Shown here piece after piece: positions 27,255 to 35,659 of a stretch of DNA of 64,000 bases. The translations under genes and the position numbers were made by a program. The notes beneath the pieces were generated by a model, which was given only the letters and a program-made list of their open reading frames with translations, was not told the origin of the DNA and searched no databases. Every line of letters begins with the position of its first letter. Position 1 is the first letter of the stretch. Source of the DNA: Gammaproteobacteria bacterium (GTDB lineage Bacteria > Pseudomonadota > Gammaproteobacteria > Pseudomonadales > Ketobacteraceae); assembly GCA_013178375.1 (NCBI GenBank), contig JABLXQ010000004.1, positions 119,566-183,565 on the forward strand, read 5' to 3'.

Positions 27255-28991
27255 TCAGTTGGGCGAAAAATCGATGCGGGCGAACAACCGCGCGGCCCAT
27301 GGCATAAAGCGGCTCATCCAGCGCGCGCCCTGCGCTTCCACGCCCACCAGTGCCAGCGGCCGGTTGCGGCGCACGGCATGCACGATGGCCGCCGCCACTT
27401 TTTGCGGCGTGAAACCACGGCGCTGATACAGCTTGGCGGCCTGCTCGCGCCGGCGTTGCTGCTCGTCTGCATTCACGCCGGTATATTGGGTGGACAGCGC
27501 GATGCCTGTGTCGACAAAACCGGGGCAGACGGCAGTCACACCAATATCGAAACGGGAAAATTCGGCGCGCGCGCATTCGCTCAGCATCAGCGCAGCGGCT
27601 TTTGTCGTGGCGTAGGCAGGAAAAGTGCGTGAAGGTGTAAAGGCCGCCGCCGAGGCTACATTGACGATGTGGCCGCCATTGCCGGCCTGCACCATGCGCT
27701 CACCGAAAAGGCGGATGCCGTGGATCAGGCCCCACAGATTCACGCGCAGGATGCGCTCCCAATCCTGTTCGCTGGTGTGAAGCAGACCACCGGCCATGCC
27801 GATGCCGGCGTTGTTGATGATGATGTCGGGCAGGCCGAATGCGTCCTCGACACCGTCAGCAAAGGTGCGCATGGCAACACCGTCACCCACATCGACGCGA
27901 CAGGCCCATGCGGATACGCCGTGCAAACGCGCCAGCAACGCGGTGCGTTCTGCGCCGTCAAGATTGAGATCCGCCAGAACCAGGCTGGCACCCTGCTCGG
28001 CAAAGGCCAGCGCGGTAGCGCGCCCAATGCCACTGGCGGCACCGGTGACCAATACCTGCCGGCCGGAAAATTCCCGCAGCGGCCCCTGCACCCGCGTCAA
28101 CCTGGATTGCGTGCCACCCGGGTTTTCGCGCGCGCGAACAAAATCCGCAATCAATCCGGCCACAAACACCGGCCGTTTCAATGGCAGCCAGTGCCCTCCG
28201 CGCACGCGCTTCACGTACAGCTCCGGCACCCAGCGCGCCAGACCGTCGAAAATGCCCGCACTGACATAGGCATCATTTTCCGCAATCACCAGTTGCACCG
28301 GCGCGACAGCGTGGCGCGCACGTGGCAGCAGCAACCGGCGCAGAAAATTGGCGCGGTACAGCGCCACGCCGTTCCAGCCATCACTGGATTGCGAAGGCCG
28401 ACCGGGCGCGTCGATGCCTTCCGTCATCCGCAGCAACCGGGGCCACAGCCGCGCCAGTCCCAGTTTCCACACCAGACCGGTGCCCGGCAGATGAAACAGC
28501 ATCACGTACCAGGAACGGATCAGTTGCCGCACCAACGCCAGCACATGGGCAGGCGAAGGCTGCCGCAATTTGTCCCGCAGCCAATAACCCATGTGATCCA
28601 GACAAGGCCCCGACAAACTGGTGAACGACGCAATGCGTTCTTTCAACGCAGGATCGGTCACCGCTTCCCAGGTCTGGATCGAACCCCAGTCATGTCCCAC
28701 CAGATGCACCGGGCGATCGGGGCTGACCGCATCCATCACGGCCTGCAAATCCTGCGACAACTGCTCCAGCCGATAGCCTCGCGCCTCCGCGGGCGCGCTG
28801 GATTGTCCGGCGCCGCGCACGTCATAACGGATCACCAGAAATTCCGTCGCCAGTCGGTCAGCCACAGCGTCCCACACCTGACTGGCATCAGGGTATCCAT
28901 GCACCAACAGCACCGGTGGAGCGGCCGGATCGCCGTCGCACCGCACCGCCAGCCGCACGGTTCCCGACACAACTTCCCGTTGTCTGCTCAT
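27255..28991 (-). CDS. Alpha/beta hydrolase - short-chain dehydrogenase fusion (EphD-like)
   Basis: 578 residues, two enzymes in one chain. Residues 1-290 form an alpha/beta hydrolase of the epoxide hydrolase type: HGYPD (31-35) and nucleophile Asp101 in GHDWGS. Residues about 300-560 form a short-chain dehydrogenase: cofactor loop TGAASGIGRA, NNAGIG, and catalytic YATTK. The layout is that of mycobacterial EphD, linked to epoxide and mycolate-type lipid metabolism. The start overlaps the M24 gene stop as ATGA, showing translational coupling. Confidence 0.92.
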   Translation of the reverse strand: MSRQREVVSGTVRLAVRCDGDPAAPPVLLVHGYPDASQVWDAVADRLATEFLVIRYDVRGAGQSSAPAEARGYRLEQLSQDLQAVMDAVSPDRPVHLVGHDWGSIQTWEAVTDPALKERIASFTSLSGPCLDHMGYWLRDKLRQPSPAHVLALVRQLIRSWYVMLFHLPGTGLVWKLGLARLWPRLLRMTEGIDAPGRPSQSSDGWNGVALYRANFLRRLLLPRARHAVAPVQLVIAENDAYVSAGIFDGLARWVPELYVKRVRGGHWLPLKRPVFVAGLIADFVRARENPGGTQSRLTRVQGPLREFSGRQVLVTGAASGIGRATALAFAEQGASLVLADLNLDGAERTALLARLHGVSAWACRVDVGDGVAMRTFADGVEDAFGLPDIIINNAGIGMAGGLLHTSEQDWERILRVNLWGLIHGIRLFGERMVQAGNGGHIVNVASAAAFTPSRTFPAYATTKAAALMLSECARAEFSRFDIGVTAVCPGFVDTGIALSTQYTGVNADEQQRRREQAAKLYQRRGFTPQKVAAAIVHAVRRNRPLALVGVEAQGARWMSRFMPWAARLFARIDFSPN

Positions 28992-29911
28992 GCGACACTG
29001 CTCCTGGCGGCACGGCTTTTTGAAGCACTGGCCCGCGTCAGATCATGCAACCGCAACACGGGCTCCAGTTCCGTCCGGGATTCCTGCCGTTCCTTCCAGC
29101 GCCGCACATGGGGCAGATCGTCGTCCAGCCACCAGGCATTGCTATCGGTGATCACCAGCAGCTCCTCGAATTTCGCCCCCACGCCGTAAAAACCAAGGTG
29201 CGGCTCCACCGCCCACAAGCCCGGCATGGGCGCGTGGTCGGACCGCTTGCCACTGCTCCACAACGGCGACTGCCCCTTGCGCTGCCCTGCCGCCATCGCC
29301 CTGCTCAGCCAGACCACGCTGCGCACCCCGAAGCGTGCCACGCTGAAACGGCGGCTGCGTTCATCCAGCGGACCCACCTGATGGGCCAGCACCGAAAACG
29401 GATAGGCCTTGTGGCGCGGCTCCACCCCCTGCGACACACACAACCGGTCCACCGCCCGGCTCACTTCCGCCATGGACTGGCGCTGGCGGATCAGCCGCAA
29501 GATCAGTTCCCGGTGCGCCGCCAGATCGTCCATCAACTGCTCCAGCATGGGATTGTGGCCAAGGCAGCCCGAATAGCCGATGTCCGCCACCGCGCCACCC
29601 TGCACCGGAGCGCAGTCGAGGATGTAGGGCATGTTCTCCTCCAGCCGGCGCGACGACGGGAAGAAGCGCGGGTTGAACCCACGAAAGCCGCGAAAGGCGG
29701 TGCGGTCGCCGAACCAGGCGAAGGGCTGGTGAAACCAGTCGTCCACCCCGTGATCCAGCAGCCAGACCTTCATCTTCTGGGCCACCTGCTTTTCCGTCAC
29801 CCCCGGCTGCAGTTCCCGCGCCACCGTCTCGGCGCAGTCGTAGGCCAGCCGCTGCAGCGCCTTGAACCGGGCCAGGTCCACCCCCGGCAACACCTCTGTC
29901 GTACTGTTCAT
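28988..29911 (-). CDS. M24-family (creatinase/aminopeptidase fold) protein
   Basis: 307 residues. A pita-bread fold is indicated by the spaced ligand candidates DCAPVQGGAVADIGYSG (two Asp) and AVEPHLG...AKFEELLVIT (two Glu). It is shorter than Xaa-Pro dipeptidases and lacks their N-terminal domain. First gene of an operon with the EphD-like fusion, and divergent from the TetR regulator across a 130-bp region with two matched operators. The substrate is unknown and may be non-peptidic given the lipid-type neighbours. Confidence 0.85.
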   Translation of the reverse strand: MNSTTEVLPGVDLARFKALQRLAYDCAETVARELQPGVTEKQVAQKMKVWLLDHGVDDWFHQPFAWFGDRTAFRGFRGFNPRFFPSSRRLEENMPYILDCAPVQGGAVADIGYSGCLGHNPMLEQLMDDLAAHRELILRLIRQRQSMAEVSRAVDRLCVSQGVEPRHKAYPFSVLAHQVGPLDERSRRFSVARFGVRSVVWLSRAMAAGQRKGQSPLWSSGKRSDHAPMPGLWAVEPHLGFYGVGAKFEELLVITDSNAWWLDDDLPHVRRWKERQESRTELEPVLRLHDLTRASASKSRAARSSVA

Positions 29912-29951
29912 TGGAATCCCTCTGAGTCAAAGGCCGAGCCGGCCAAATATC

Positions 29952-29994
29952 ATGTTACCCAAAAGTAACATCGACATAACTTACCACTGGGTAA
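29952..29994. promoter_or_regulatory. Paired TetR-type operators
   Basis: Two 14-bp inverted repeats of one pattern, TTACC-N4-(A/G)GTAA. Site 1 (29955-29968), extended, reads ATGTTAC-CCAAAA-GTAACAT. Site 2 (29981-29994) reads TTACC-ACTG-GGTAA. Their starts are 26 bp apart. They sit between the divergent M24 operon and TetR gene, the usual place for autoregulated TetR control. Confidence 0.75.
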
Positions 29995-30041
29995 TAAACT
30001 GTCAAGCAGAGTTGAACGGCAGCAGGCAACGGAGCCACCCC

Positions 30042-30749
30042 ATGAGCAAGACGCAGCATCCAAAAAAAGAAGAAAAACAAGGCGCCCGGCGCATTCCCCG
30101 GCCCCAGCGCGAGCTGCAGATGCTGGAGGCCGCCGCTGTGGAATTCGGCCGCAAGGGCTTCGAGGCCACCTCGATGGACGACATCGCGGCTGCCTGCGGC
30201 GTCACCAAACCCATGCTGTACAACTATTTCGGCTCGAAGGACGGGCTGTACGCCGCCATGATCAACCAGGCCGGCAGCCATCTGGTGAAATCCATCATCG
30301 CCCTGCGGGACCTGACCGATCCGGTGCAGCGCCTGCACGGCGCCATGGGCGTGTTCCTAGAATTCGTGGAGCGCTATCGCGACAGCTGGCGCATGGTGTT
30401 TTCGGGAAAAGGATCTTCAGGACAGGATCAGCAGGGCAGCATCGCCGGCTACCGCCAGCAGATTCTGATAGGCACGCTGTACACCCTCGGCCAGCTGCGG
30501 CCCGCCGGCACCAGCGGCGAGGCGGCGCGGCAGCACATGGAACCCTATGCCTGGGGATTGCTGGGCGCGGGTGAATCCATTGCGCAGTGGTGGCTGGGGA
30601 CGCCGGGCATCGGCATCGAGCAGGCCCGGGCGGCCATCAGCAAGATGATCGACGCCACGGTGGTGCTGGCGCGGGCGGAACTGCTGGCGGCGGATCTGCC
30701 GGCAGGAAAGTCAGAAGGGGAGCCGAAAGAGCAATCGGCCGGCACCTGA
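30042..30749 (+). CDS. TetR/AcrR-family repressor
   Basis: 235 residues from the ATG at 30042 with GGAG eight bases before. The helix-turn-helix is at about 28-65 (SMDDIAAACGVTKPMLYNYFGSKDGLYAAM). The C-terminal ligand domain is unspecialised by eye. A K/E-rich N-terminal arm (KTQHPKKEEKQ) precedes the domain. Likely represses the divergent M24-EphD-like operon, and itself, through the two inverted repeats upstream; the inducer may be an acyl-CoA or epoxide-type lipid. Confidence 0.93.
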   Translation: MSKTQHPKKEEKQGARRIPRPQRELQMLEAAAVEFGRKGFEATSMDDIAAACGVTKPMLYNYFGSKDGLYAAMINQAGSHLVKSIIALRDLTDPVQRLHGAMGVFLEFVERYRDSWRMVFSGKGSSGQDQQGSIAGYRQQILIGTLYTLGQLRPAGTSGEAARQHMEPYAWGLLGAGESIAQWWLGTPGIGIEQARAAISKMIDATVVLARAELLAADLPAGKSEGEPKEQSAGT

Positions 30750-30809
30750 AACGGCGCCAGCACGAAGTCAGGACTGTGTAACCGGGAAACCAGAGCGCAT
30801 CCAGCAACC

Positions 30810-31607
30810 TCAGCCGAAAATCACCATATTCTGCCGGCCCAGCACCACGGGCTGCCCTTGTGGCCCCCACAGCACCAGCGACTGACTGGTGTAACCATCT
30901 CCCGCCGCCGACATTTCCGCGTCCACCCGCCAGCCTTCCAGCGGCAGGCCGGTCATCTGATCGGTGAGGAATTCCAGCATCCAGGTCATGGAGCTGCCGG
31001 GTGCGGGGGTTTTCATGAACGACAGCGCCACAGGGGGAATGTAGTCCGCCAGCGCAATCACATGGGCCTCGGTGGAAGCCGTTTCACCGGGCATGCCCAG
31101 CGCGAGCACCGCCTGGGTATCGTTGCCGCCCTTGAAGGGCAGTCCGCCCCGCAACCAACTGGCCGAGAAATGCTGGGTGAACGTGGGCGAGGCACCGGGC
31201 CGGTAGCGAAAATGAAAGGGATCGGACGCCGGCACCGGGGGCATGACGGGAAGCAGGCTCACCACTGACGGCCGCGCGCTGCCGAATACGCCCATCACTA
31301 CCGCCAGCGTGTCGGCCTGCTCGTCTTCTCCATCCAGCAGGCGGGCTTCCACATGAGTGGCACTCTTGCCCTGGCGCAGGATGCGGGCCCGGGCATACAC
31401 CCGGCTGGACGACGGCGGCGCAATGAAGGTGGTCTGCAGCGTCCGCACCGGCACGGCGGGCACCAGGGTGCGCATGGCCAGCAGGGTCAGCACCGTCTGC
31501 AGGCCGCCGAACACAGCCCGGCCCTGCTTCCAGTCGTCCGGCACCGTCAGCGCCACAACCCCTTCACCCAGGGTTTCCACCTGGCCCAGTAATTCTGAAA
31601 ACTGCAT
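30810..31607 (-). CDS. TesB-like acyl-CoA thioesterase family protein
   Basis: 265 residues from the ATG at 31607 (GGGAG eight bases upstream). Double hot-dog pattern: first half QGRAVFGGLQTVLTLLAM with TLQTTFIAPPSSS and THVEARLLDGE, second half around THALIALADYIPPV-like segments and TWMLEFL. It should hydrolyse an acyl-CoA or related thioester. Monocistronic, convergent with the TetR gene. Confidence 0.85.
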   Translation of the reverse strand: MQFSELLGQVETLGEGVVALTVPDDWKQGRAVFGGLQTVLTLLAMRTLVPAVPVRTLQTTFIAPPSSSRVYARARILRQGKSATHVEARLLDGEDEQADTLAVVMGVFGSARPSVVSLLPVMPPVPASDPFHFRYRPGASPTFTQHFSASWLRGGLPFKGGNDTQAVLALGMPGETASTEAHVIALADYIPPVALSFMKTPAPGSSMTWMLEFLTDQMTGLPLEGWRVDAEMSAAGDGYTSQSLVLWGPQGQPVVLGRQNMVIFG

Positions 31608-31722
31608 GTTGTTTCTCCCGCTGTTCAACCCTTTGTCGATAACGCGGTCACTTTAACAGAGCCATCAGCAGATGGCCGATAGGGAAACTGGCCAACGGGG
31701 CGGCGCGAATATCGCCAGCGGA

Positions 31723-32685
31723 TCACATCAACGTCGCCAGTTCCTCACCTTCCGGCAGGCCCGACTGGGCGCACTCGGTGCACTTGCTCCACTGGCACTT
31801 CACGGTCTGCTCCAGCAACTGGCGCATCCAGATCAGGCCCGGGTCGCGGTCGTGCCGGGCGTGCCAGATCAGGTAGATGGGAGTGGGGTCCACTTCGATG
31901 GGGGGCTCGGTCAGCCAGAGCTGCGAGCGAAACTGGGTGCCGCCCGCCACCGTGTGCGGCACGACGGCAATCAGGTCGCTGTGGGTGAGCAGCTTGGGCA
32001 CGGCGGAAAAATGGTTCACCGTCACCGCCACCCGCCGGTGCAGACCCTGCCGCTGCAGCGCCTGGTCGACGAAACCTACGGTGTCGCCCGACGTGGTCAC
32101 CAGCAGGTGCCGCGCCGCCAGATAGTCGTCCAGGCTCACCGGCCGGCCCGCCAGGGGATGGTCTTTGCGCATGGCCAGAATGTAACGGCTCTCGAACAGC
32201 CAGATGGAGCGCAGGCTGCGGTCGTGCTGGGTCATGGGGCCCAGGGCCAGATCCACGTTGGCCTCCCGCAGCTGGTTGACGGCGCCGTCCATGGTGAACG
32301 GCACCGTGTAGAGATCCACATGGGGCGCCACCCGCGCCACCTCGGACGTGAGGGGCAGCCAGTACAGGTCCACCGAGGCATCCCCCATGGCGATGCGGAA
32401 CTTGCGCCGGGACTGGGCCGGATCGAACGCACCGGCGTCCACCGCGCTGGACAGGTCGTGCATGGGGCCGCGCACCTGCTCCCACAGGCTGAGAGCAAAG
32501 GCCGTGGGCTCGATCTGGCGCCCCTTTTTCACGAACAGCGGGTCGTTCCAGATTTCCCGCATCCGCGCCACGGCGTTGGACACCGCCGGCTGGGTCATGG
32601 CCAGGCGGTCGGCAGCCCGGGTCACCGAGCCTTCGGTCATGATGGCATCGAACACGTACAACAGGGTGAGTTCCTGGTTCTTCAC
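31723..32685 (-). CDS. LysR-family regulator with C-terminal cysteine motif
   Basis: 320 residues from a GTG at 32685, with CGGGAG six bases upstream; the start matches the family's N-terminal spacing better than earlier GTG or TTG codons. HTH at about 10-40 (SVTRAADRLAMTQPAVSNAVARMR), then a substrate-binding domain. The extreme C-terminus has three cysteines, C297-x4-C302-T-E-C305, which ordinary LysR proteins lack. It is divergent from trxA, with a T-N11-A palindrome between. Clear paralogue of the LysR gene on the other side of trxA. Confidence 0.92.
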   Translation of the reverse strand: MKNQELTLLYVFDAIMTEGSVTRAADRLAMTQPAVSNAVARMREIWNDPLFVKKGRQIEPTAFALSLWEQVRGPMHDLSSAVDAGAFDPAQSRRKFRIAMGDASVDLYWLPLTSEVARVAPHVDLYTVPFTMDGAVNQLREANVDLALGPMTQHDRSLRSIWLFESRYILAMRKDHPLAGRPVSLDDYLAARHLLVTTSGDTVGFVDQALQRQGLHRRVAVTVNHFSAVPKLLTHSDLIAVVPHTVAGGTQFRSQLWLTEPPIEVDPTPIYLIWHARHDRDPGLIWMRQLLEQTVKCQWSKCTECAQSGLPEGEELATLM

Positions 32686-32767
32686 GGCGATCTCCCGGAT
32701 CACGTCAGGCGAAATCAAAAATCAGGTGTTAATCAAAAGCCAGGTGGTATTTAAAAAAAAGCCGTTC

Positions 32768-32784
32768 CATCACATCGGGTGATG
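32768..32784. promoter_or_regulatory. LysR-type operator candidate upstream of trxA
   Basis: CATCAC-ATCGG-GTGATG, a perfect 6-bp dyad containing the LysR T-N11-A box, 91 bp before the trxA start and 83 bp before the regulator's own start. Confidence 0.55.
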
Positions 32785-32874
32785 TCGTCTATATCCGATG
32801 TCAATTTGAGTTATGGGTGGCCGGCGCCCATTGTGGTGAAAACCGCAGCATTCACCCAACGGGAGGTACCCACC

Positions 32875-33201
32875 ATGAGCGATCACATCCGCACCCTCAA
32901 CGACATCGATTTCAGCCAGACCGTGCAGCAGGCCAGCCAGCCGCTGCTGGTGGACTTCTGGGCCGACTGGTGCGGCCCCTGCCACGCCATCGCGCCGCTA
33001 CTGGACGAACTGGCCCGCGACCTGAACGGCAAGGTGACCTTTGCCAAAGTAAACGTGGACCAGAATCCGGAAACCACTGCCCGGTTCGGCATCCGCAGCA
33101 TTCCCGCCCTGTTCCTGTTCAAGGACGGCCAGGCGGTGGCACGGCATGCAGGCGTGGCATCGTACAAGGAACTGAAATCCTTTATCACCGGCGCCCTCTG
33201 A
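32875..33201 (+). CDS. trxA: Thioredoxin
   Basis: 108 residues, normal thioredoxin length. Active site WCGPC with Cys33 and Cys36; cis-proline region SIPALFLF. Reduces protein disulfides in the cytoplasm using thioredoxin reductase. The start is the ATG after GGGAGG. Lone trxA-type gene between two LysR regulators, so probably a special-purpose paralogue rather than the housekeeping copy. Confidence 0.95.
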   Translation: MSDHIRTLNDIDFSQTVQQASQPLLVDFWADWCGPCHAIAPLLDELARDLNGKVTFAKVNVDQNPETTARFGIRSIPALFLFKDGQAVARHAGVASYKELKSFITGAL

Positions 33202-33212
33202 ACCGACCGGCA

Positions 33213-33252
33213 CCGGACGACCCGCTCAGGCCACCGCCAGCGGGTCGTCCGG
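33213..33252. terminator. Long hairpin between converging trxA and LysR genes
   Basis: Perfect 14-bp stem CCGGACGACCCGCT/AGCGGGTCGTCCGG (33213-33226 with 33239-33252), 12-nt loop, 11 bp after the trxA stop and inside the LysR 3' end. No T tract on either side, so termination may depend on Rho or the hairpin may only protect RNA ends. Confidence 0.6.
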
Positions 33253-34209
33253 GTCCGGCCCGGCGCCCTTCACGGCATCGGGGCACAGGGTGCAGTAGGG
33301 GCTGAACCGCTTCCACTGGGCCTGGGCCAACCGCACCAGATGATGTCGCAACCAGCAGACACCGGCGTCGCGGTCGTGGCGCGGATGCCAGCCGATGGCG
33401 ATCTCGGCGGTATCCAGGGCCAGGGGCGGCGTCGTTACTACCAGATGACCCGCCAGCACATCCTCAGCGATCAGGGTATTGACGGTGAGGGCAATCAGGT
33501 TGGTGCGCTTGAGCAGACGCGGCACGGCCGCGAAATGGTTCACCGTCATCGCCACCCGCCGGCGCAGGCCCTGCCGCTGCAGGGTTTCATCAACAAAGCT
33601 GGTGGGATCGCCGGACAGGGACACCATCAGGTGGTCCGCCGCCAGATAGCTTTCAAGAGTGAGGGGGCGGCCCGACAGCGGATGGCCCCGGCGCATGGCG
33701 CAGACATAATCCCGCCGCAGCATGACTTCACGGCGGTCGCTGGTGCGGAACTGGTCCAGCGGCGCAATCACCAGGTCGGCAGTGGCGTCCGCCAGCAACT
33801 GGCTGGCACTCATCGGCATGTAGGGCACGGCGTGCAGATCGATGCCCGGTGCATCCCGCTCCACCAGCTGGCGCATGGGAGGCCACAGCAGATCCACCAT
33901 GATGTCGGACATGGCCACCCGGAAACGACGGGCGCTGGTGGCCGGATCGAATGCTCCCGGCGCTACCGCTTCTTTCAACTGCCCCAATGGCGAACGGATC
34001 TCGGACCAGAGGCTTTGCGCCCGGGCGGTGGGACTGATGCCACGGCCATCCTTCACAAAAAGGGGATCGTTCCAGACCTGCCGCATGCGCGCCACCGCAT
34101 TGGACACAGCCGGCTGGGTCATGCCCAGCCGGTCCGCCGCGCCACCGATGGAGCACTCCACCATGATGGCGTCGAAAATGATCAGCAGGTTCAGGTCCAC
34201 GCCCTTCAT
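33226..34209 (-). CDS. LysR-family regulator with C-terminal CxxC (RND-linked)
   Basis: 327 residues from the ATG at 34209, GTGGAG upstream. HTH SIGGAADRLGMTQPAVSNAVARMR, nearly the same as its paralogue at 31723-32685, with matching stretches over the whole length (WNDPLFVK, TVNHFAAVP). The C-terminus carries Cys306-T-L-Cys309. It is divergent from the RND pump genes by 191 bp, the classical arrangement of a MexT-like pump activator. A redox-sensing disulfide is an inference from the shared C-terminal cysteines and the nearby thioredoxin. Confidence 0.92.
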   Translation of the reverse strand: MKGVDLNLLIIFDAIMVECSIGGAADRLGMTQPAVSNAVARMRQVWNDPLFVKDGRGISPTARAQSLWSEIRSPLGQLKEAVAPGAFDPATSARRFRVAMSDIMVDLLWPPMRQLVERDAPGIDLHAVPYMPMSASQLLADATADLVIAPLDQFRTSDRREVMLRRDYVCAMRRGHPLSGRPLTLESYLAADHLMVSLSGDPTSFVDETLQRQGLRRRVAMTVNHFAAVPRLLKRTNLIALTVNTLIAEDVLAGHLVVTTPPLALDTAEIAIGWHPRHDRDAGVCWLRHHLVRLAQAQWKRFSPYCTLCPDAVKGAGPDPDDPLAVA

Positions 34210-34350
34210 CCTGGCTCCACCCTTCCAATACATAAATAAATGTGATGCGTTAAATACAAAGTATCAATTAGAAGATATGGGTTGGCAAGCGCATGCTGAA
34301 CGCCAATGAACCCCGACTACTGACGGACAGGTGTCAGCAGAGGGGGTTTA

Positions 34351-34366
34351 CAGTGCATCGGCACTG
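34351..34366. promoter_or_regulatory. Palindrome in the RND pump promoter region
   Basis: CAGTGC-ATCG-GCACTG, a perfect 6-bp dyad 34 bp before the membrane-fusion-protein start. Could be an operator or a leader hairpin. The rest of this 191-bp region is AT-rich with smaller dyads (ATAC-aaa-GTAT near 34254). Confidence 0.4.
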
Positions 34367-34400
34367 ACTGTTCCGGCTGTAGCATCAAGGAGTTAAGTCT

Positions 34401-35636
34401 ATGAATCCGTATCGAATCGGTCGTATCGGGATGACCCTGGCGTCATCCACCCTGGCCCTGAGCCTGCTGGCTGCCTGCAGCGAGCCTTCCGCGCCGGCGC
34501 AACAGACGGCGCCGCCGGCACCGGTGGTGAGCGTGGCCCCGGCCATCCGGCAGACCGTGTTTGACTGGAACGAATTCACCGGCCGCCTGGAAGCCCCGGA
34601 GACCGTGGAACTGAAACCCCGGGTGTCCGGCGTGGTGGACAAGGTGCTGTTCGATGAAGGCGCCTTCGTGCAGCAGGGCACCCCGCTGTTCCAGATTGAC
34701 CCCCGCCCGTTCCAAGCGGAAGTGGACCGTCTCACCGCCGAGGTGGCGTCTGCCCGTTCCCAGCTGGGGCTCGCGGAACGGGATCTGCAGCGGGCCACCA
34801 GCCTGAACGCCCGCAACGCGGTGTCCGCCGAGGCCCTGGACAACCGGCAGGCCCAGCGCGACCAGGCCGCCTCCCGGCTGAAAGCGCTGCAGGCCGCACT
34901 GAACCTGGCCCAGCTGAATCTGGATTTCACCCGGGTGGAGGCGCCCATCTCCGGCCGGGTGTCGCGGGCCCTGGTAACCGAAGGCAACTATGTCAGCGCC
35001 GGCCAGACCGGCCTCACCAGCCTGGTGTTCACCGACAAGGTCTACGCCTACTTTGATGCGGATGAGCAGACCTTCCTGAAATTCCGCCAGCACCACGCGG
35101 ACGGCGCCCAGGTGCCGGTGTTCATGCAACTGGCCAACGAAAGCGAATTCCCCCACCAGGGCCAGATCGACTTCATGGACAACCGGCTGAATCCGCAGAC
35201 CGGCACCATTCGCGCCCGGGCGGTATTTGACAATCGCGACGGGCGCTTCACGCCCGGCCTGTTCGCCCGTCTGAAACTGGCGGTGAGTGGCCGCTATGAA
35301 GCCGTGCTGATAAACGACCGCGCCGTGGGCACCGACCTCAGCAACCAGTTCGTCCTGGTGGTGAATGGTGCCAACGAGGTGAGCTACCGGCCGGTTACCC
35401 TGGGCTCGCGCCTGCAAGGCCTGCGGGTGGTGAAAGATGGCCTGCAGGATGGCGAACACATCGTGGTGAACGGACTGCAACGGGTGCGCCCCGGCAGCCA
35501 GGTGCAGCCGCAGACGGTGCCCATGGTCTCCCCTGACGCCCTGGCGCGGCTGGCCCGGGAACAGAACGCGCTGCTGCCGGCAGAACCGGCCCTCAGCCTA
35601 CGCGAATCCCTGCCCGCCAGCATTCCGCGCGGTTGA
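34401..35636 (+). CDS. RND efflux periplasmic adaptor (AcrA/MexA type)
   Basis: 411 residues. Signal ending in lipobox LLAAC (Cys26), so anchored in the inner membrane. Barrel-sandwich/lipoyl halves flank an alpha-hairpin (about 105-175: RLTAEVASARSQLGLAERDLQ...), followed by beta-barrel and membrane-proximal domains. It joins the RND permease to an outer-membrane channel. AAGGAG nine bases before ATG. The permease follows after 23 bp; no OprM/TolC gene is nearby, so an outer channel from elsewhere must be shared. Confidence 0.95.
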   Translation: MNPYRIGRIGMTLASSTLALSLLAACSEPSAPAQQTAPPAPVVSVAPAIRQTVFDWNEFTGRLEAPETVELKPRVSGVVDKVLFDEGAFVQQGTPLFQIDPRPFQAEVDRLTAEVASARSQLGLAERDLQRATSLNARNAVSAEALDNRQAQRDQAASRLKALQAALNLAQLNLDFTRVEAPISGRVSRALVTEGNYVSAGQTGLTSLVFTDKVYAYFDADEQTFLKFRQHHADGAQVPVFMQLANESEFPHQGQIDFMDNRLNPQTGTIRARAVFDNRDGRFTPGLFARLKLAVSGRYEAVLINDRAVGTDLSNQFVLVVNGANEVSYRPVTLGSRLQGLRVVKDGLQDGEHIVVNGLQRVRPGSQVQPQTVPMVSPDALARLAREQNALLPAEPALSLRESLPASIPRG

Positions 35637-35659
35637 ACGCCTGACCAGGAGAATCCACC

